DNA from: Bacteroidota bacterium
GTDB lineage: Bacteria; Bacteroidota; Bacteroidia; Chitinophagales; Chitinophagaceae
Assembly (NCBI GenBank): GCA_947451115.1
Contig: CANFXV010000012.1
Location: 1-61,583, forward strand
Direction: 5' to 3'
DNA: 61,583 nucleotides
The notes under the pieces were generated by a model. It was not told the DNA's origin. It made no database searches and was given only the letters and a program-made list of their open reading frames with translations. The stretch's first letter is position 1. Every line of letters begins with the position of its first letter. The position numbers and the translations under genes were made by a program. Below, one piece after another: positions 34,154 through 42,955 of the stretch.

Positions 34154-35671
34154 TTATTTTAAAAGGTACTGATCTGCTAATTGGGTAAACTTAACTATTT
34201 CCCCTGCTTCCCAATTTTCATCTTTATTTAAATACGATGCCATAATGCCTGCCACCATAGGGGCTATTGCGATAGCAATTTTTGCATCTAAAAAAAGTAA
34301 TCTAATTCTCCTTGCTAAAATATCTTCAATACCCATGGCCATTTCAAATTTCACAGCATATACTATTTGCGCTTTTATAAACGGATAGTTTGGATGAATG
34401 AATTCTTTCAATGATGCATCATTTTTCAAAATCTCTTTCATTCGATTTTCTTTCAATGCCTCATCACCAATTGGCGTATGGGCAGTAGTACATTTTTCTT
34501 TATTTAATTTCCCTATAAAGCCTGCATTGTCCACCGCATCTGCTGCCATTTTTCGATAAGTGGTCCATTTGCCTCCAGTAATAGTAATAAGTCCACTAGG
34601 GGAAACACTTAAATGATGTTCTCTGGATAGGAGTGCTGTACTTCCTTTTCTTTTTTGTTTGACTAATGGCCTTAGGCCTACATACACACTATTGATATTG
34701 GTCCTGGTGATAAGTGTTGTACAATATCTATTCATGTGCTTGATGATAAAATCAATTTCCTCCTCCAATGGTTTCGGTTCAAATGAAATTTCCTCAATAG
34801 GTGTATCGGTAGTGCCTAATACCACTTTATCATGCCAGGGCACCGCAAATAAAACGCGGCCATCATCTGTTTTAGGAATCATCAGTGCATCCATGCCAGG
34901 AAAAAATTTAGCATCTACGACCAAATGAATTCCTTGGGAAGGGCTGACTAAATCATGTTGTAAATGATCATCCATTTGCACAATGGCATTCGTAAAAACA
35001 CCTGTAGCATTTACAACCACCTTTGTTTTAAGTGTATATTTTTTTTCTGATACTACATCTATACATGCTACTCCTGTAATTTTATCATTGGTTTTGACAA
35101 ATCCAATCGCCTTACAATAATTAATTATAGTAGCTCCTTTATTAATAGCAGTTGCCGCTAGCTCAATGGCTAAATGACTATCGTCGAACTGACCATCAAA
35201 ATATAAAATACCACCACTTAATTTTTCGGTATTGATCGTAGGTAGGTGAGCGATGGTTTCTTTTTTTGATAGTATTTGCGTATCGCCTAAAGATAATTTT
35301 CCGGAAAGTAAATCGTAAAATTTTAATCCAATACCATAAAACATTTTTTCCCACCAACTAAATACGGGTACAATAAAAGTTTGTACGGATGTTAAATGGG
35401 GTGCATTCTTTAATAGGTAACCTCTTTCTCTTAGCGCTTCTCTGACCAATTTAATATTGCCTTGTTCTAAGTACCTTACCCCACCATGTACTAATTTCGT
35501 AGATCTACTAGATGTCCCCTTGGCAAAATCATGACTTTCAATTAATAAGGTTTTGTATCCGCGTGTAGCAGCGTCTAATGCCGAACCTAGGCCAGTAGCG
35601 CCACCCCCAATGACAATAATATCCCAAATGGTATCGGTGGCTAGGGCTTCTAATTGTTGGCTTCTGTTCAT
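34154..35671 (-). CDS. glpD: Aerobic glycerol-3-phosphate dehydrogenase
   Basis: A 505-residue FAD-dependent dehydrogenase oxidising glycerol-3-phosphate to dihydroxyacetone phosphate and passing electrons to quinone at the inner membrane. The FAD motif is V-I-G-G-G-A-T-G-L-G-S-A near residue 20, followed by R-S-T-K-L-V-H-G-G-V-R-Y-L, a signature of GlpD, and G-G-K-W-T-T-Y-R near the C-terminal third. The C-terminal domain is the usual helical cap. No glycerol kinase or facilitator is in the window, so G3P may come from lipid turnover. Confidence 0.95.
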   Translation of the reverse strand: MNRSQQLEALATDTIWDIIVIGGGATGLGSALDAATRGYKTLLIESHDFAKGTSSRSTKLVHGGVRYLEQGNIKLVREALRERGYLLKNAPHLTSVQTFIVPVFSWWEKMFYGIGLKFYDLLSGKLSLGDTQILSKKETIAHLPTINTEKLSGGILYFDGQFDDSHLAIELAATAINKGATIINYCKAIGFVKTNDKITGVACIDVVSEKKYTLKTKVVVNATGVFTNAIVQMDDHLQHDLVSPSQGIHLVVDAKFFPGMDALMIPKTDDGRVLFAVPWHDKVVLGTTDTPIEEISFEPKPLEEEIDFIIKHMNRYCTTLITRTNINSVYVGLRPLVKQKRKGSTALLSREHHLSVSPSGLITITGGKWTTYRKMAADAVDNAGFIGKLNKEKCTTAHTPIGDEALKENRMKEILKNDASLKEFIHPNYPFIKAQIVYAVKFEMAMGIEDILARRIRLLFLDAKIAIAIAPMVAGIMASYLNKDENWEAGEIVKFTQLADQYLLK

Positions 35672-35755
35672 ACTATTTCTTAAGCGCGTGATGTAAATTT
35701 ACTTATATTTATTAGGATTAATAACGACCTTATTCTAAACCCAAAAATTGGTCTC

Positions 35756-36682
35756 ATGAAAATTGTTTTAAACATTATTTGCTTTTGTTTTTTTGCCCTT
35801 CAACTCAATGCACAAATACCACAAGGTAAAATAGCCATTAGCGCTTTGTATATCTATTCACTTGAAACAGGGAAAGCAGAATTGATTCTAAAAGAAAAAA
35901 AACATTTTGAAGCACCCAACTGGTCGCGTGACGGTCAATTTTTATTGATTAATGCATCAGGAATATTGGAAAAAATAAGTATTAAAGGAGAAAAATTAGG
36001 GGTGCTTCCAACAGGTGATATCACCAATGCGAACAATGACCATGGCTATAGTTTTGATGGCAAAACTTTATTTATATCAAGTAGCCTGCCTGCGATTAAA
36101 GAAGGCTCTTCCTTTATTTTCAAAGTAGCAAGTGAAGGTGGCAGCCCTATGCGACTTACTGCGAATACACCATCCTACTGGCATGGTGTATCTCCCGACG
36201 GGAAAACCATTGTCTACTGCGCGGAGCGTGGGGGCAATTATGATGTGTATGGTATGAGTAGCGAGGGTGGTGCTGAAACAAGACTCACTGAAACAGAGGG
36301 TTTGGACGATGGTCCTGAATATAGCCCTGATGGTAAATTCATTTATATTAATTCTTATAGATCGGGAAAGATGCAAATTTGGAGAATGCATCCTGATGGG
36401 TCTAAGCCAGAGCAAGTTACTTTTGATAATTATTCTAATTGGTTTGCGCATATTAGTCCTAATAACAAACAGGCCACTATCATTTCTTATTTAGAAGATC
36501 AAGAACAAAAACATCCTTTTGGTAAGCAAGTGAAATTGAGACTGGTGAATTTAGAAGATAAATCCATTAAAGATTTGACCGAACCTTTCTTTGGAGGGCA
36601 AGGCACTATCAATGTTCCTTCGTGGTCGCCCGATGGCAAAAAATTTGCCTTTGTTAAATATGAATTAGAAGACAAAAAATAA
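35756..36682 (+). CDS. Secreted TolB-like beta-propeller protein
   Basis: A 308-residue protein with a signal peptide (about 1-19, ending L-N-A-Q). Repeated blades of the PD40/TolB type are clear: N-W-S-R-D-G-Q-F, V-S-P-D-G-K-T-I-V-Y, Y-S-P-D-G-K-F-I-Y and S-W-S-P-D-G-K-K-F-A. TolB-like propellers bind partners in the periplasm. It is not in a tol-pal cluster and is shorter than TolB, lacking its N-terminal domain, so a different role is likely. Two inverted repeats follow the stop. Confidence 0.85.
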   Translation: MKIVLNIICFCFFALQLNAQIPQGKIAISALYIYSLETGKAELILKEKKHFEAPNWSRDGQFLLINASGILEKISIKGEKLGVLPTGDITNANNDHGYSFDGKTLFISSSLPAIKEGSSFIFKVASEGGSPMRLTANTPSYWHGVSPDGKTIVYCAERGGNYDVYGMSSEGGAETRLTETEGLDDGPEYSPDGKFIYINSYRSGKMQIWRMHPDGSKPEQVTFDNYSNWFAHISPNNKQATIISYLEDQEQKHPFGKQVKLRLVNLEDKSIKDLTEPFFGGQGTINVPSWSPDGKKFAFVKYELEDKK

Positions 36683-36706
36683 CCTATTAAGAAAACTTAA
36701 TAGGTT
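36681..36706 (+). terminator. Perfect 10-bp inverted repeat at the end of the propeller gene
   Basis: AACCTATTAA, loop GAAAAC, TTAATAGGTT. It starts at the stop codon. It has no T run directly after it, so it may be an mRNA-stabilising hairpin rather than the main terminator. Confidence 0.5.
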
Positions 36707-36722
36707 AGGTATAATTTTATGT

Positions 36723-36760
36723 AAAGAAGTTTAGTTGGAGTTATTCAATTAAACTTCTTT
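36723..36760. terminator. Bidirectional terminator between convergent genes
   Basis: AAAGAAGTTTA pairs with TAAACTTCTTT; the stem extends inward with one G-U pair (GTTG with CAAT) around the loop GAGTTATT, making about 15 bp. A T run follows on the plus side and an A run precedes on the other. It separates the propeller gene from the Gfo/Idh gene. Confidence 0.75.
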
Positions 36761-36764
36761 TTTA

Positions 36765-38156
36765 TTAAACTAGTTTCATTCCAATTGGATCCCACAAAAT
36801 AGGTTTGTTTTGTTGGGCACTCAAATTACATGCAATGGCAGGTGCTGCAGCTCTTAAACCAAAAGAAGCATCTTCGTAAATTTTGCTGCCTGTTCTAATG
36901 GCGTTAAAAAATACAATCATATGGTCTAAGCGGTCATCGTAATTTGCTGGTACAGAAAATTTGTTTTCTTTTCCTAAATCATAGCCACCCTCTGTATCAT
37001 TGCCATATTCAGACTGGTACCATTTTTTAAATTCTTCTTTTTGCTTGTTTGAAAAACTTTCAAATGAATCATAACCACCATAACCAGGTGCAGCGCGTCT
37101 TTTCAATGTTTTTACCACTAAGCCATTGCCAAAAGATTCTATCACACCCTCCGTTCCAATTAGCTTTATACCAAAGGGGCCCTTGCCTTCTCCGTCGGTT
37201 AAGTTCACTCTGGTCACTACATGAAATGCATTGTGTTTTTCATTAGTTTTATAATCCATCACTGCATTAATAATATCAAAAGAGTCTCTACCATCTTTCC
37301 ATAATTTTAAATTAGCCACACTCATAATTTTCTCTGGTCCCACAGCCCCTGTCACTGTATGAATGCCCGTTAATAAATGCACAATTAAATCCCCTGCAGC
37401 ACCAGTTCCATAGGCTCCATAATTACGCCATCTGAAAAAGCGTTTGGCTTCAAAGGGTACTTTAGGGGCATTGCCTAAGAAGGTATCAAAATCAATAGTT
37501 TCTGGAGAGGCATCTGTTGGAATAGAATAAGCCCAAGCACCTCTTGCATCGGAACGGTCACAAAAAGATTCTACCATGGTTAATTCTCCAATCGTACCGG
37601 CTGCTAATATTTTTTTTGCTTCCAATATACTCACGGAACTTGCCATCTGACTACCCACTTGAAATACTTTGCCTGTTTCTTTCTGCGCATTGATGACACC
37701 CCAACCTTGTTCAATTTTTTGCACCATTGGTTTTTCACAATACACATGCTTGCCGGCACGCATGGCATCAATAGATATTTTTTGATGCCAATGATCGGGT
37801 GTGCAAATTAAAACCGCATCAATATCTGTACGCGCTAAAAGTTCTCTATAATCTTGCGTGGTAAATAAATGATTGCCCCAGGTTTCCTTGGCTCCCTCCA
37901 AACGGCCTTTGTATAAATCACAAACTGCTACTAATTCAACTCCTGGCACTTTTAAAGCAGTAGAGGTATCGTATTGACCAATAATACCAGAACCAATCAA
38001 GCCAATGCGAATTTTATCATTGGCCGTGACTTTAATTTTAGAATTTAATACAGCTGCTTGTTGCTGGATACTTGCAGCAGTGGCGGTTTTTCCAACGGCC
38101 AATAAGGCCATAGAACCACCAATGTTTTTAATAAAATTTCTACGGTTGTTACTCAT
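36765..38156 (-). CDS. Tat-exported Gfo/Idh/MocA-family oxidoreductase
   Basis: A 463-residue protein with a Tat-type leader (N-N-R-R-N-F-I-K-N-I-G-G). The Rossmann motif G-L-I-G-S-G-I-I-G near residue 52 binds NAD(P), and C-E-K-P (catalytic Lys region) follows near 140. The C-terminal substrate domain has G-D-L-I-V-H-L-L. Exported members act on sugars and glycosides in the periplasm with a tightly bound cofactor, often with TIM-barrel partners like the one at 20944. It stands alone on its strand. Confidence 0.9.
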   Translation of the reverse strand: MSNNRRNFIKNIGGSMALLAVGKTATAASIQQQAAVLNSKIKVTANDKIRIGLIGSGIIGQYDTSTALKVPGVELVAVCDLYKGRLEGAKETWGNHLFTTQDYRELLARTDIDAVLICTPDHWHQKISIDAMRAGKHVYCEKPMVQKIEQGWGVINAQKETGKVFQVGSQMASSVSILEAKKILAAGTIGELTMVESFCDRSDARGAWAYSIPTDASPETIDFDTFLGNAPKVPFEAKRFFRWRNYGAYGTGAAGDLIVHLLTGIHTVTGAVGPEKIMSVANLKLWKDGRDSFDIINAVMDYKTNEKHNAFHVVTRVNLTDGEGKGPFGIKLIGTEGVIESFGNGLVVKTLKRRAAPGYGGYDSFESFSNKQKEEFKKWYQSEYGNDTEGGYDLGKENKFSVPANYDDRLDHMIVFFNAIRTGSKIYEDASFGLRAAAPAIACNLSAQQNKPILWDPIGMKLV

Positions 38157-38334
38157 TATTTCATGGATTTAATTGTTTAGGAACGCTCTATCATAAATCT
38201 ATTAATAAAAATTTGAATTTTAAACTATTTCCTACTCCTTTATACGAATGGCTAATGAAACGATAGGCGTTTAACTAACTGGCTTACAAGCTAATGTACC
38301 CTAATTAATTAAAAGGTTTAATAAGCATTTGAAT

Positions 38335-38342
38335 TACCTTTG
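38335..38342 (+). promoter_or_regulatory. Putative -7 element TACCTTTG
   Basis: Exact match to TAnnTTTG, 28 bases before the ATG at 38371; it would give a leader of about 22 bases for the Omp85-like gene. No clear -33 TTTG was found at the right distance. Confidence 0.4.
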
Positions 38343-38370
38343 TGCCATTATTGTCATTTATCACCAACCT

Positions 38371-39624
38371 ATGAAATGGAGTCTTATTAAAGTTGCTTTC
38401 TTTTTTTCTTTTTTTATTGCTACAGCATTAATTGCACAAGATACCACCCGAGGTCATCAGTCAAATCATCAAAAAAATATTTTTACTTTAGGCTTGTACA
38501 AACAACCTGGCTTAGATTCCATGGTAGATTTTGTGGATGGATTATATCGTGTACTTAAGTTGAATAAGAAACGCAGTCAAGAGGAGCATCAAAATAAGAC
38601 CCTTTTTACTTTTATTCCTGGAGTGGAGTATAGCTTAGCCACTGGTTTTGCAAGTTCCCTTAATGCAGACCTTATTTTACCCGTTAAAAAATTGACCGAT
38701 AATCACTCAAGTATTTTTTCTGAATTAAAGTATACCCAAAATAAACAAGTAATTGCTCAGTTGGTCTCTAATATCTGGCTAAAAAATAATAACTATAATA
38801 TTAATACCAATTGGTCTTATTTAAAATATCCTCAAAAAGATTTTGGATTAGGTAGCAGTAGCGATTTAAAATTATTTGATAATTTGGATTATTCATATAT
38901 TAAACTACATCAATCCATTGTTAAAAAAATTGCACCTAATTTATATTTTGGGCCAGGCTTAAACATCGACTATCATTGGAACATTACAGATACTACTACA
39001 ATGAACAAGCCCTTGGTTGGTTTTAATGAATATGGGTTTGTTAAGCAATCTACCTCTATAGGCTGGTTGCTTAATTTATTATATGACACTAGGAAACAAG
39101 TTTCAAATCCTGTGGCCAATAGTAGCTATTTCAATTTAGTGTTTAGAGATAATCTCAAAATACTAGGAAGCGATCAAAATTGGCAATCTATTTTATTAGA
39201 TTACAGAAAGTATATTCCTTTTCCAAAGGGCAGTAAAAATATTCTTGCATTTTGGTCTTATAATGTTTTCACCATCAAGGGTAAACAATCTTATCTAGAC
39301 TTGCCTACAACCGCTTCAGATACTTATAGTAATACCGGTAGAGGGTATATACAAGGAAGATTTAGAGGAGACAAATTTGTTTTTGCGGAATCTGAATACC
39401 GTTTTGGCATCACTGAGAACGGATTTTTAGGGGGTGTTCTATTTGCCAATATGCAATCCGTTTCAGAGCGTCAGGACAAACCTTTACAAAGTCTTTTACC
39501 TGGTTATGGCGCAGGCATTCGTATAAAATTGAGTAAGCATTCCAATACGAATATAGCGATCGACTATGGCATTGGTCAAGGTGGCTCTAAGGGTATATTT
39601 ATGAACCTGGGCGAAGTGTTCTAA
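38371..39624 (+). CDS. Omp85-superfamily (BamA/TamA-like) outer-membrane barrel
   Basis: A 417-residue protein from the ATG at 38371 with a signal peptide (about 1-23, ending L-I-A-Q). The mature part is a barrel: long alternating strands, then R-G-Y-I-Q-G-R-F-R-G-D-K-F, matching the conserved Omp85 loop-6 motif, then E-S-E-Y-R-F-G and a last strand ending in Phe. There is little room for POTRA domains, so it is a short form, as in patatin-linked or accessory Omp85 proteins. It may insert or secrete a partner; the next gene, 32 bases on, encodes an exported phosphoesterase. Confidence 0.8.
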   Translation: MKWSLIKVAFFFSFFIATALIAQDTTRGHQSNHQKNIFTLGLYKQPGLDSMVDFVDGLYRVLKLNKKRSQEEHQNKTLFTFIPGVEYSLATGFASSLNADLILPVKKLTDNHSSIFSELKYTQNKQVIAQLVSNIWLKNNNYNINTNWSYLKYPQKDFGLGSSSDLKLFDNLDYSYIKLHQSIVKKIAPNLYFGPGLNIDYHWNITDTTTMNKPLVGFNEYGFVKQSTSIGWLLNLLYDTRKQVSNPVANSSYFNLVFRDNLKILGSDQNWQSILLDYRKYIPFPKGSKNILAFWSYNVFTIKGKQSYLDLPTTASDTYSNTGRGYIQGRFRGDKFVFAESEYRFGITENGFLGGVLFANMQSVSERQDKPLQSLLPGYGAGIRIKLSKHSNTNIAIDYGIGQGGSKGIFMNLGEVF

Positions 39625-39656
39625 AATTTGTATTTTTAGTCAATAATAGATTTATT

Positions 39657-40496
39657 ATGAATGCCGATAAATTACCAATGGATTCACGCAGAAAATTTAT
39701 TAAAAATATTTCCTTTGCCTCTGTCTTTTTTCTTACTGGTGAAATTACCAGTTGCAGTGCTGAGGAAGTGATGCTTTATAAAGATAAAGTGCAGTTACGC
39801 TTTATAGTCGCATCGGATGCGCACTATGGGCAACCCAATACACCTTATCAAGAAATGATGGACACTTTAACCCTACAGGTTAATTTATTTCACGAACAAA
39901 GCCCCGTAGATTTTTGCGTGATCAATGGAGATCTCATACATAATGAAAAGTTTTTTTTGCCTCAGGTTAAATCAAAACTAACAAGTTTGAACATGCCCTT
40001 TTATGTTACGAGAGGCAACCACGATATGGTTAGTGCTGATTTATGGAAACAAGTTTGGGGCTATCCTTTAAATCATGATGTATCAATAAAACAATACGCC
40101 ATTTTATTAGGAGATACTTCCGATGAAATAGGCACCTATTTATCGCCTGATTTGAAATGGTTGTCCAATAAATTAGAGGAACATAAAAATAAAAAAAATT
40201 GTTTCTTATTTATTCATATTCCACAAGCAAAATGGACCGCGAATGCGATTAATACTCCTGCTGTATTTGACCTCATACAAAAGTATCCAAATGTAAAGGC
40301 TGTTTTTCATGGCCACGAACATGATCAAGATGGCTTTAAAATGGTTGGGAAAGTACCTTTTATATTTGATGCGCATATTGGTGGTAACTGGGGAACTGCT
40401 TATAAAGGATTCAGGGTGGTGGAAATATTGAATGATAACACCATGATTACTTATATGATGAACCCTACAGAAAAATTAAATGAACTTAGTTTTTAA
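39657..40496 (+). CDS. Tat-exported metallophosphoesterase (probable lipoprotein)
   Basis: A 279-residue calcineurin-like phosphoesterase; an alternative ATG at 39678 would place S-R-R-K-F at the very start. The leader is Tat-type and ends I-T-S-C, a possible lipobox. Motifs: A-S-D-A-H-Y (metal 1), N-G-D-L-I-H (bridging), R-G-N-H-D, and F-H-G-H-E-H-D. It hydrolyses phosphate mono- or diesters outside the cytoplasm; the substrate is unknown. It follows the Omp85-like gene and overlaps the convergent VF530 gene by 11 bases. Confidence 0.87.
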   Translation: MNADKLPMDSRRKFIKNISFASVFFLTGEITSCSAEEVMLYKDKVQLRFIVASDAHYGQPNTPYQEMMDTLTLQVNLFHEQSPVDFCVINGDLIHNEKFFLPQVKSKLTSLNMPFYVTRGNHDMVSADLWKQVWGYPLNHDVSIKQYAILLGDTSDEIGTYLSPDLKWLSNKLEEHKNKKNCFLFIHIPQAKWTANAINTPAVFDLIQKYPNVKAVFHGHEHDQDGFKMVGKVPFIFDAHIGGNWGTAYKGFRVVEILNDNTMITYMMNPTEKLNELSF

Positions 40497-40704
40497 TCAT
40501 TCGTATATACAATTGCTCTACCTTGGCACGTGCCCAAGGGGTTTTGCGTAAAAACTTTAAACTAGATTGAATACTTGGGTTGCTGTTAAAGCAATTGATA
40601 GGGATATGCTGTCCTAAATCCTCCCAACCAAAATATTTCACTAGTTCAGTGACAATAAATTCTAAGGTTTTTCCATGTAAAGGATCGGTAGAAGCTTGTT
40701 GCAT
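40486..40704 (-). CDS. VF530/DUF2132 family protein
   Basis: A 72-residue DNA-binding-type protein from the ATG at 40704. The family motif D-P-L-H-G-x-T-L-E-x-I-V and the end W-A-R-x-K-V-E-x-L-Y are present, with P-I-N-C-F-N-S-N-P-S in the middle. VF530 proteins adopt a small helical fold and are thought to bind DNA; function is unproven. Its start is only 25 bases from the divergent start of the pseudouridine synthase gene. Confidence 0.9.
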   Translation of the reverse strand: MQQASTDPLHGKTLEFIVTELVKYFGWEDLGQHIPINCFNSNPSIQSSLKFLRKTPWARAKVEQLYIRMIKN

Positions 40705-40729
40705 ATGCAATATTAAGTAATTTGCTGCT

Positions 40730-41329
40730 ATGCAGCCACATCGATATTTTGTTGTGTACAAACCAGTGAATATGGTTTCACAGTTTGTAAGTACCCATCA
40801 AGTGAATTTATTACATCAATTAAATTTTTCTTTTCCTGAGGGCACGCACGCCATTGGACGTTTGGATCAAAATTCAGAAGGCCTATTGCTACTCACCACC
40901 AATAAAAAAATTACAAAACTATTGTTTCAAGGCGCTGTACCACATACTAGAACTTATTTGGTACAAGTAAAAAATAAGGTTACAACGGAGATTGTAAAAA
41001 AATTAGCAGCAGGCATTGAAATTAGCGCAACCAATGGGCTTGTTTTTAAAACCACGCCTTGCTTAGTTAACATGCTCGACGAACCCATTGGTTTATCCAA
41101 AGTGGACAAACCCTTGCACCCCAATGTGCAAAGTAGTTGGTTGGAAATTACTTTAACGGAAGGTAGATTTCATCAGGTACGCAAGATGGTGGCCGCCGTT
41201 AACCATAAATGCATTCGGCTCATCAGAACTTCCATTGAGCAAATTGAAATAGGCACCATGCAACCTGGCGATGTCATTGAATTTGAAGAAGAAAAATTCT
41301 TTAGGCTGCTCCATTTGCATGCAAAATAA
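40730..41329 (+). CDS. RluE-like 23S rRNA pseudouridine synthase
   Basis: A 199-residue RsuA/RluB-family enzyme lacking an S4 domain. The catalytic motif G-R-L-D-Q-N-S-E-G-L-L-L-L-T has the nucleophilic Asp46. G-R-F-H-Q-V-R-K-M near residue 145 is the second conserved element. The short length and missing S4 domain fit RluE (pseudouridine at 2457 in E. coli numbering). Some homologues act on tRNA Glu. The gene is divergent from VF530 with a 25-base gap, so at least one promoter must lie inside a coding region. Confidence 0.9.
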   Translation: MQPHRYFVVYKPVNMVSQFVSTHQVNLLHQLNFSFPEGTHAIGRLDQNSEGLLLLTTNKKITKLLFQGAVPHTRTYLVQVKNKVTTEIVKKLAAGIEISATNGLVFKTTPCLVNMLDEPIGLSKVDKPLHPNVQSSWLEITLTEGRFHQVRKMVAAVNHKCIRLIRTSIEQIEIGTMQPGDVIEFEEEKFFRLLHLHAK

Positions 41330-41398
41330 TTTGTATATTTAAGCATACATGGAATGGACAAAGCTTTAACTGCTATTCCAAATTTTTAAACGATGCTT

Positions 41399-42955
41399 AT
41401 GAAAAAATTATTTACTTATGCCTTATTGGCTAATTTTTTATTGATGGGTATGGCTTCGATGGCGCAGCAAGCACCCAATAAAATTTTTAAAGACAAACAA
41501 CTAGTCACCATTAGCAAACAAAGTTTGCAAGATAAAATTAAAGGGGGCTGGGCTGGTCAAACCATTGGGGTCACTTTTGGTGGTCCTTATGAATTTAAGT
41601 TTTTAGGTTCGATGATTCAGGATTACCAAAAATTAGAATGGCCCGAAAATGCTTTTCAACATTATTTTGATAAGGAACCAGGTTTGTATGATGACATTTA
41701 TATGGATTTGAGTTTTGTAGATGTGATTGAAAAATATGGGGTAGAAGCACCTATAGACTCTTTTGCCAATGCCTTTGCCAATGCGGCTTATCCTTTATGG
41801 CATGCCAATCAAGTGGGCAGATACAATATTCTTCATGGCATTAAAGCACCTGCATCGGGTTATTGGAAAAACAATCCTCATGCAGATGACATAGACTTTC
41901 AAATTGAGGCGGACTTTGCAGGCCTGATGAATCCGGGTATGAGCAGCACTGCCTCTAAACTTTGCAATAAAGTGGGTCATATCATGAATTACGGAGATGG
42001 CTGGTATGGAGGCGTGTACATTGCTAATTTATATACCCAAGCCTTTGTTTCCAATGATATTAATTTTGTGGTCACTGCAGCTTTAAAATCAATACCTTCA
42101 CAAAGTACTTATTATCAATGCATCAGTGATGTCATCAAATGGCATCAACAATTTCCAAAAGATTGGAAACGCACTTGGTTTGAAGTGCAAAAAAAATGGA
42201 CCAACGATTTGGCCTGTAGCGAAGGCGTATTTAAACCCTTTGACATAAGTTCAAGAGTAAATTCTGCTTATGTGATTATGGGCTTGTTGTATGGCAATGG
42301 AGATTTTGGACAAACCATGGAAATTGCCATACGCGCTGGTCAGGATGCGGATTGCAATCCTTCTTCTGCTGCTGGAATTTTAGGTGCCATCATTGGTTAT
42401 GATAAAATTCCTAATTACTGGAAAAAGAACTTGTATCAAATTGAAAACAGAGATTTTGTATATACCAATATTTCATTGAACAAGATGTATCAATTGGGGT
42501 ACAAGCATGCTTTACAATCTATTGTAAAAAATGGAGGTTCTGTGCAAGACAATACTGTGTCCATTATTTACCAAGCACCTGTGCCTGTTCCATTGGAGCA
42601 GTCTTTTGTTGGGCTTACACCAAGTATAAGAAAATGGTCAGGTTGGGCGAATCTTCCTTTCAAAGACAGTTTTTCTTATGCCTTTAATGGTGATGGTATA
42701 GCAGTCACCAATGCTATGTCGGATGAATGGAATGCCAATACTGATTATGAATTTAAAGTAGAAGTTGATTTGGATGGAGAAAAAGAAATTGTTTTACTTC
42801 CCTATAATTTCAAAAAAAGAAAGACTGAATTGTTTGCAAAATATCAGTTGAAGGAAGGTCCCCACCAATTAATATTAACTTTACTTAATCCCAGTACCAT
42901 TGGAAATATATTGATTAGCGATATTGTAGTTTATTCAAATAAAAAAGACAATTAA
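41399..42955 (+). CDS. Secreted ADP-ribosylglycohydrolase-family protein
   Basis: A 518-residue protein from the ATG at 41399 (another ATG lies at 41393) with a signal peptide (about 1-22, ending S-M-A-Q). The ADP-ribosylglycohydrolase fold is shown by G-G-W-A-G-Q-T-I-G near residue 48, D-D-I-Y-M-D near 100 and G-Q-D-A-D-C-N-P-S-S-A-A-G near 320, the two metal-binding regions. A beta-sandwich of about 120 residues follows (N-G-D-G-I-A-V-T-N-A), probably carbohydrate-binding. Family members cleave N-glycosidic bonds to ADP-ribose or related ribosides. The stop overlaps the ribokinase start. Confidence 0.87.
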   Translation: MKKLFTYALLANFLLMGMASMAQQAPNKIFKDKQLVTISKQSLQDKIKGGWAGQTIGVTFGGPYEFKFLGSMIQDYQKLEWPENAFQHYFDKEPGLYDDIYMDLSFVDVIEKYGVEAPIDSFANAFANAAYPLWHANQVGRYNILHGIKAPASGYWKNNPHADDIDFQIEADFAGLMNPGMSSTASKLCNKVGHIMNYGDGWYGGVYIANLYTQAFVSNDINFVVTAALKSIPSQSTYYQCISDVIKWHQQFPKDWKRTWFEVQKKWTNDLACSEGVFKPFDISSRVNSAYVIMGLLYGNGDFGQTMEIAIRAGQDADCNPSSAAGILGAIIGYDKIPNYWKKNLYQIENRDFVYTNISLNKMYQLGYKHALQSIVKNGGSVQDNTVSIIYQAPVPVPLEQSFVGLTPSIRKWSGWANLPFKDSFSYAFNGDGIAVTNAMSDEWNANTDYEFKVEVDLDGEKEIVLLPYNFKKRKTELFAKYQLKEGPHQLILTLLNPSTIGNILISDIVVYSNKKDN

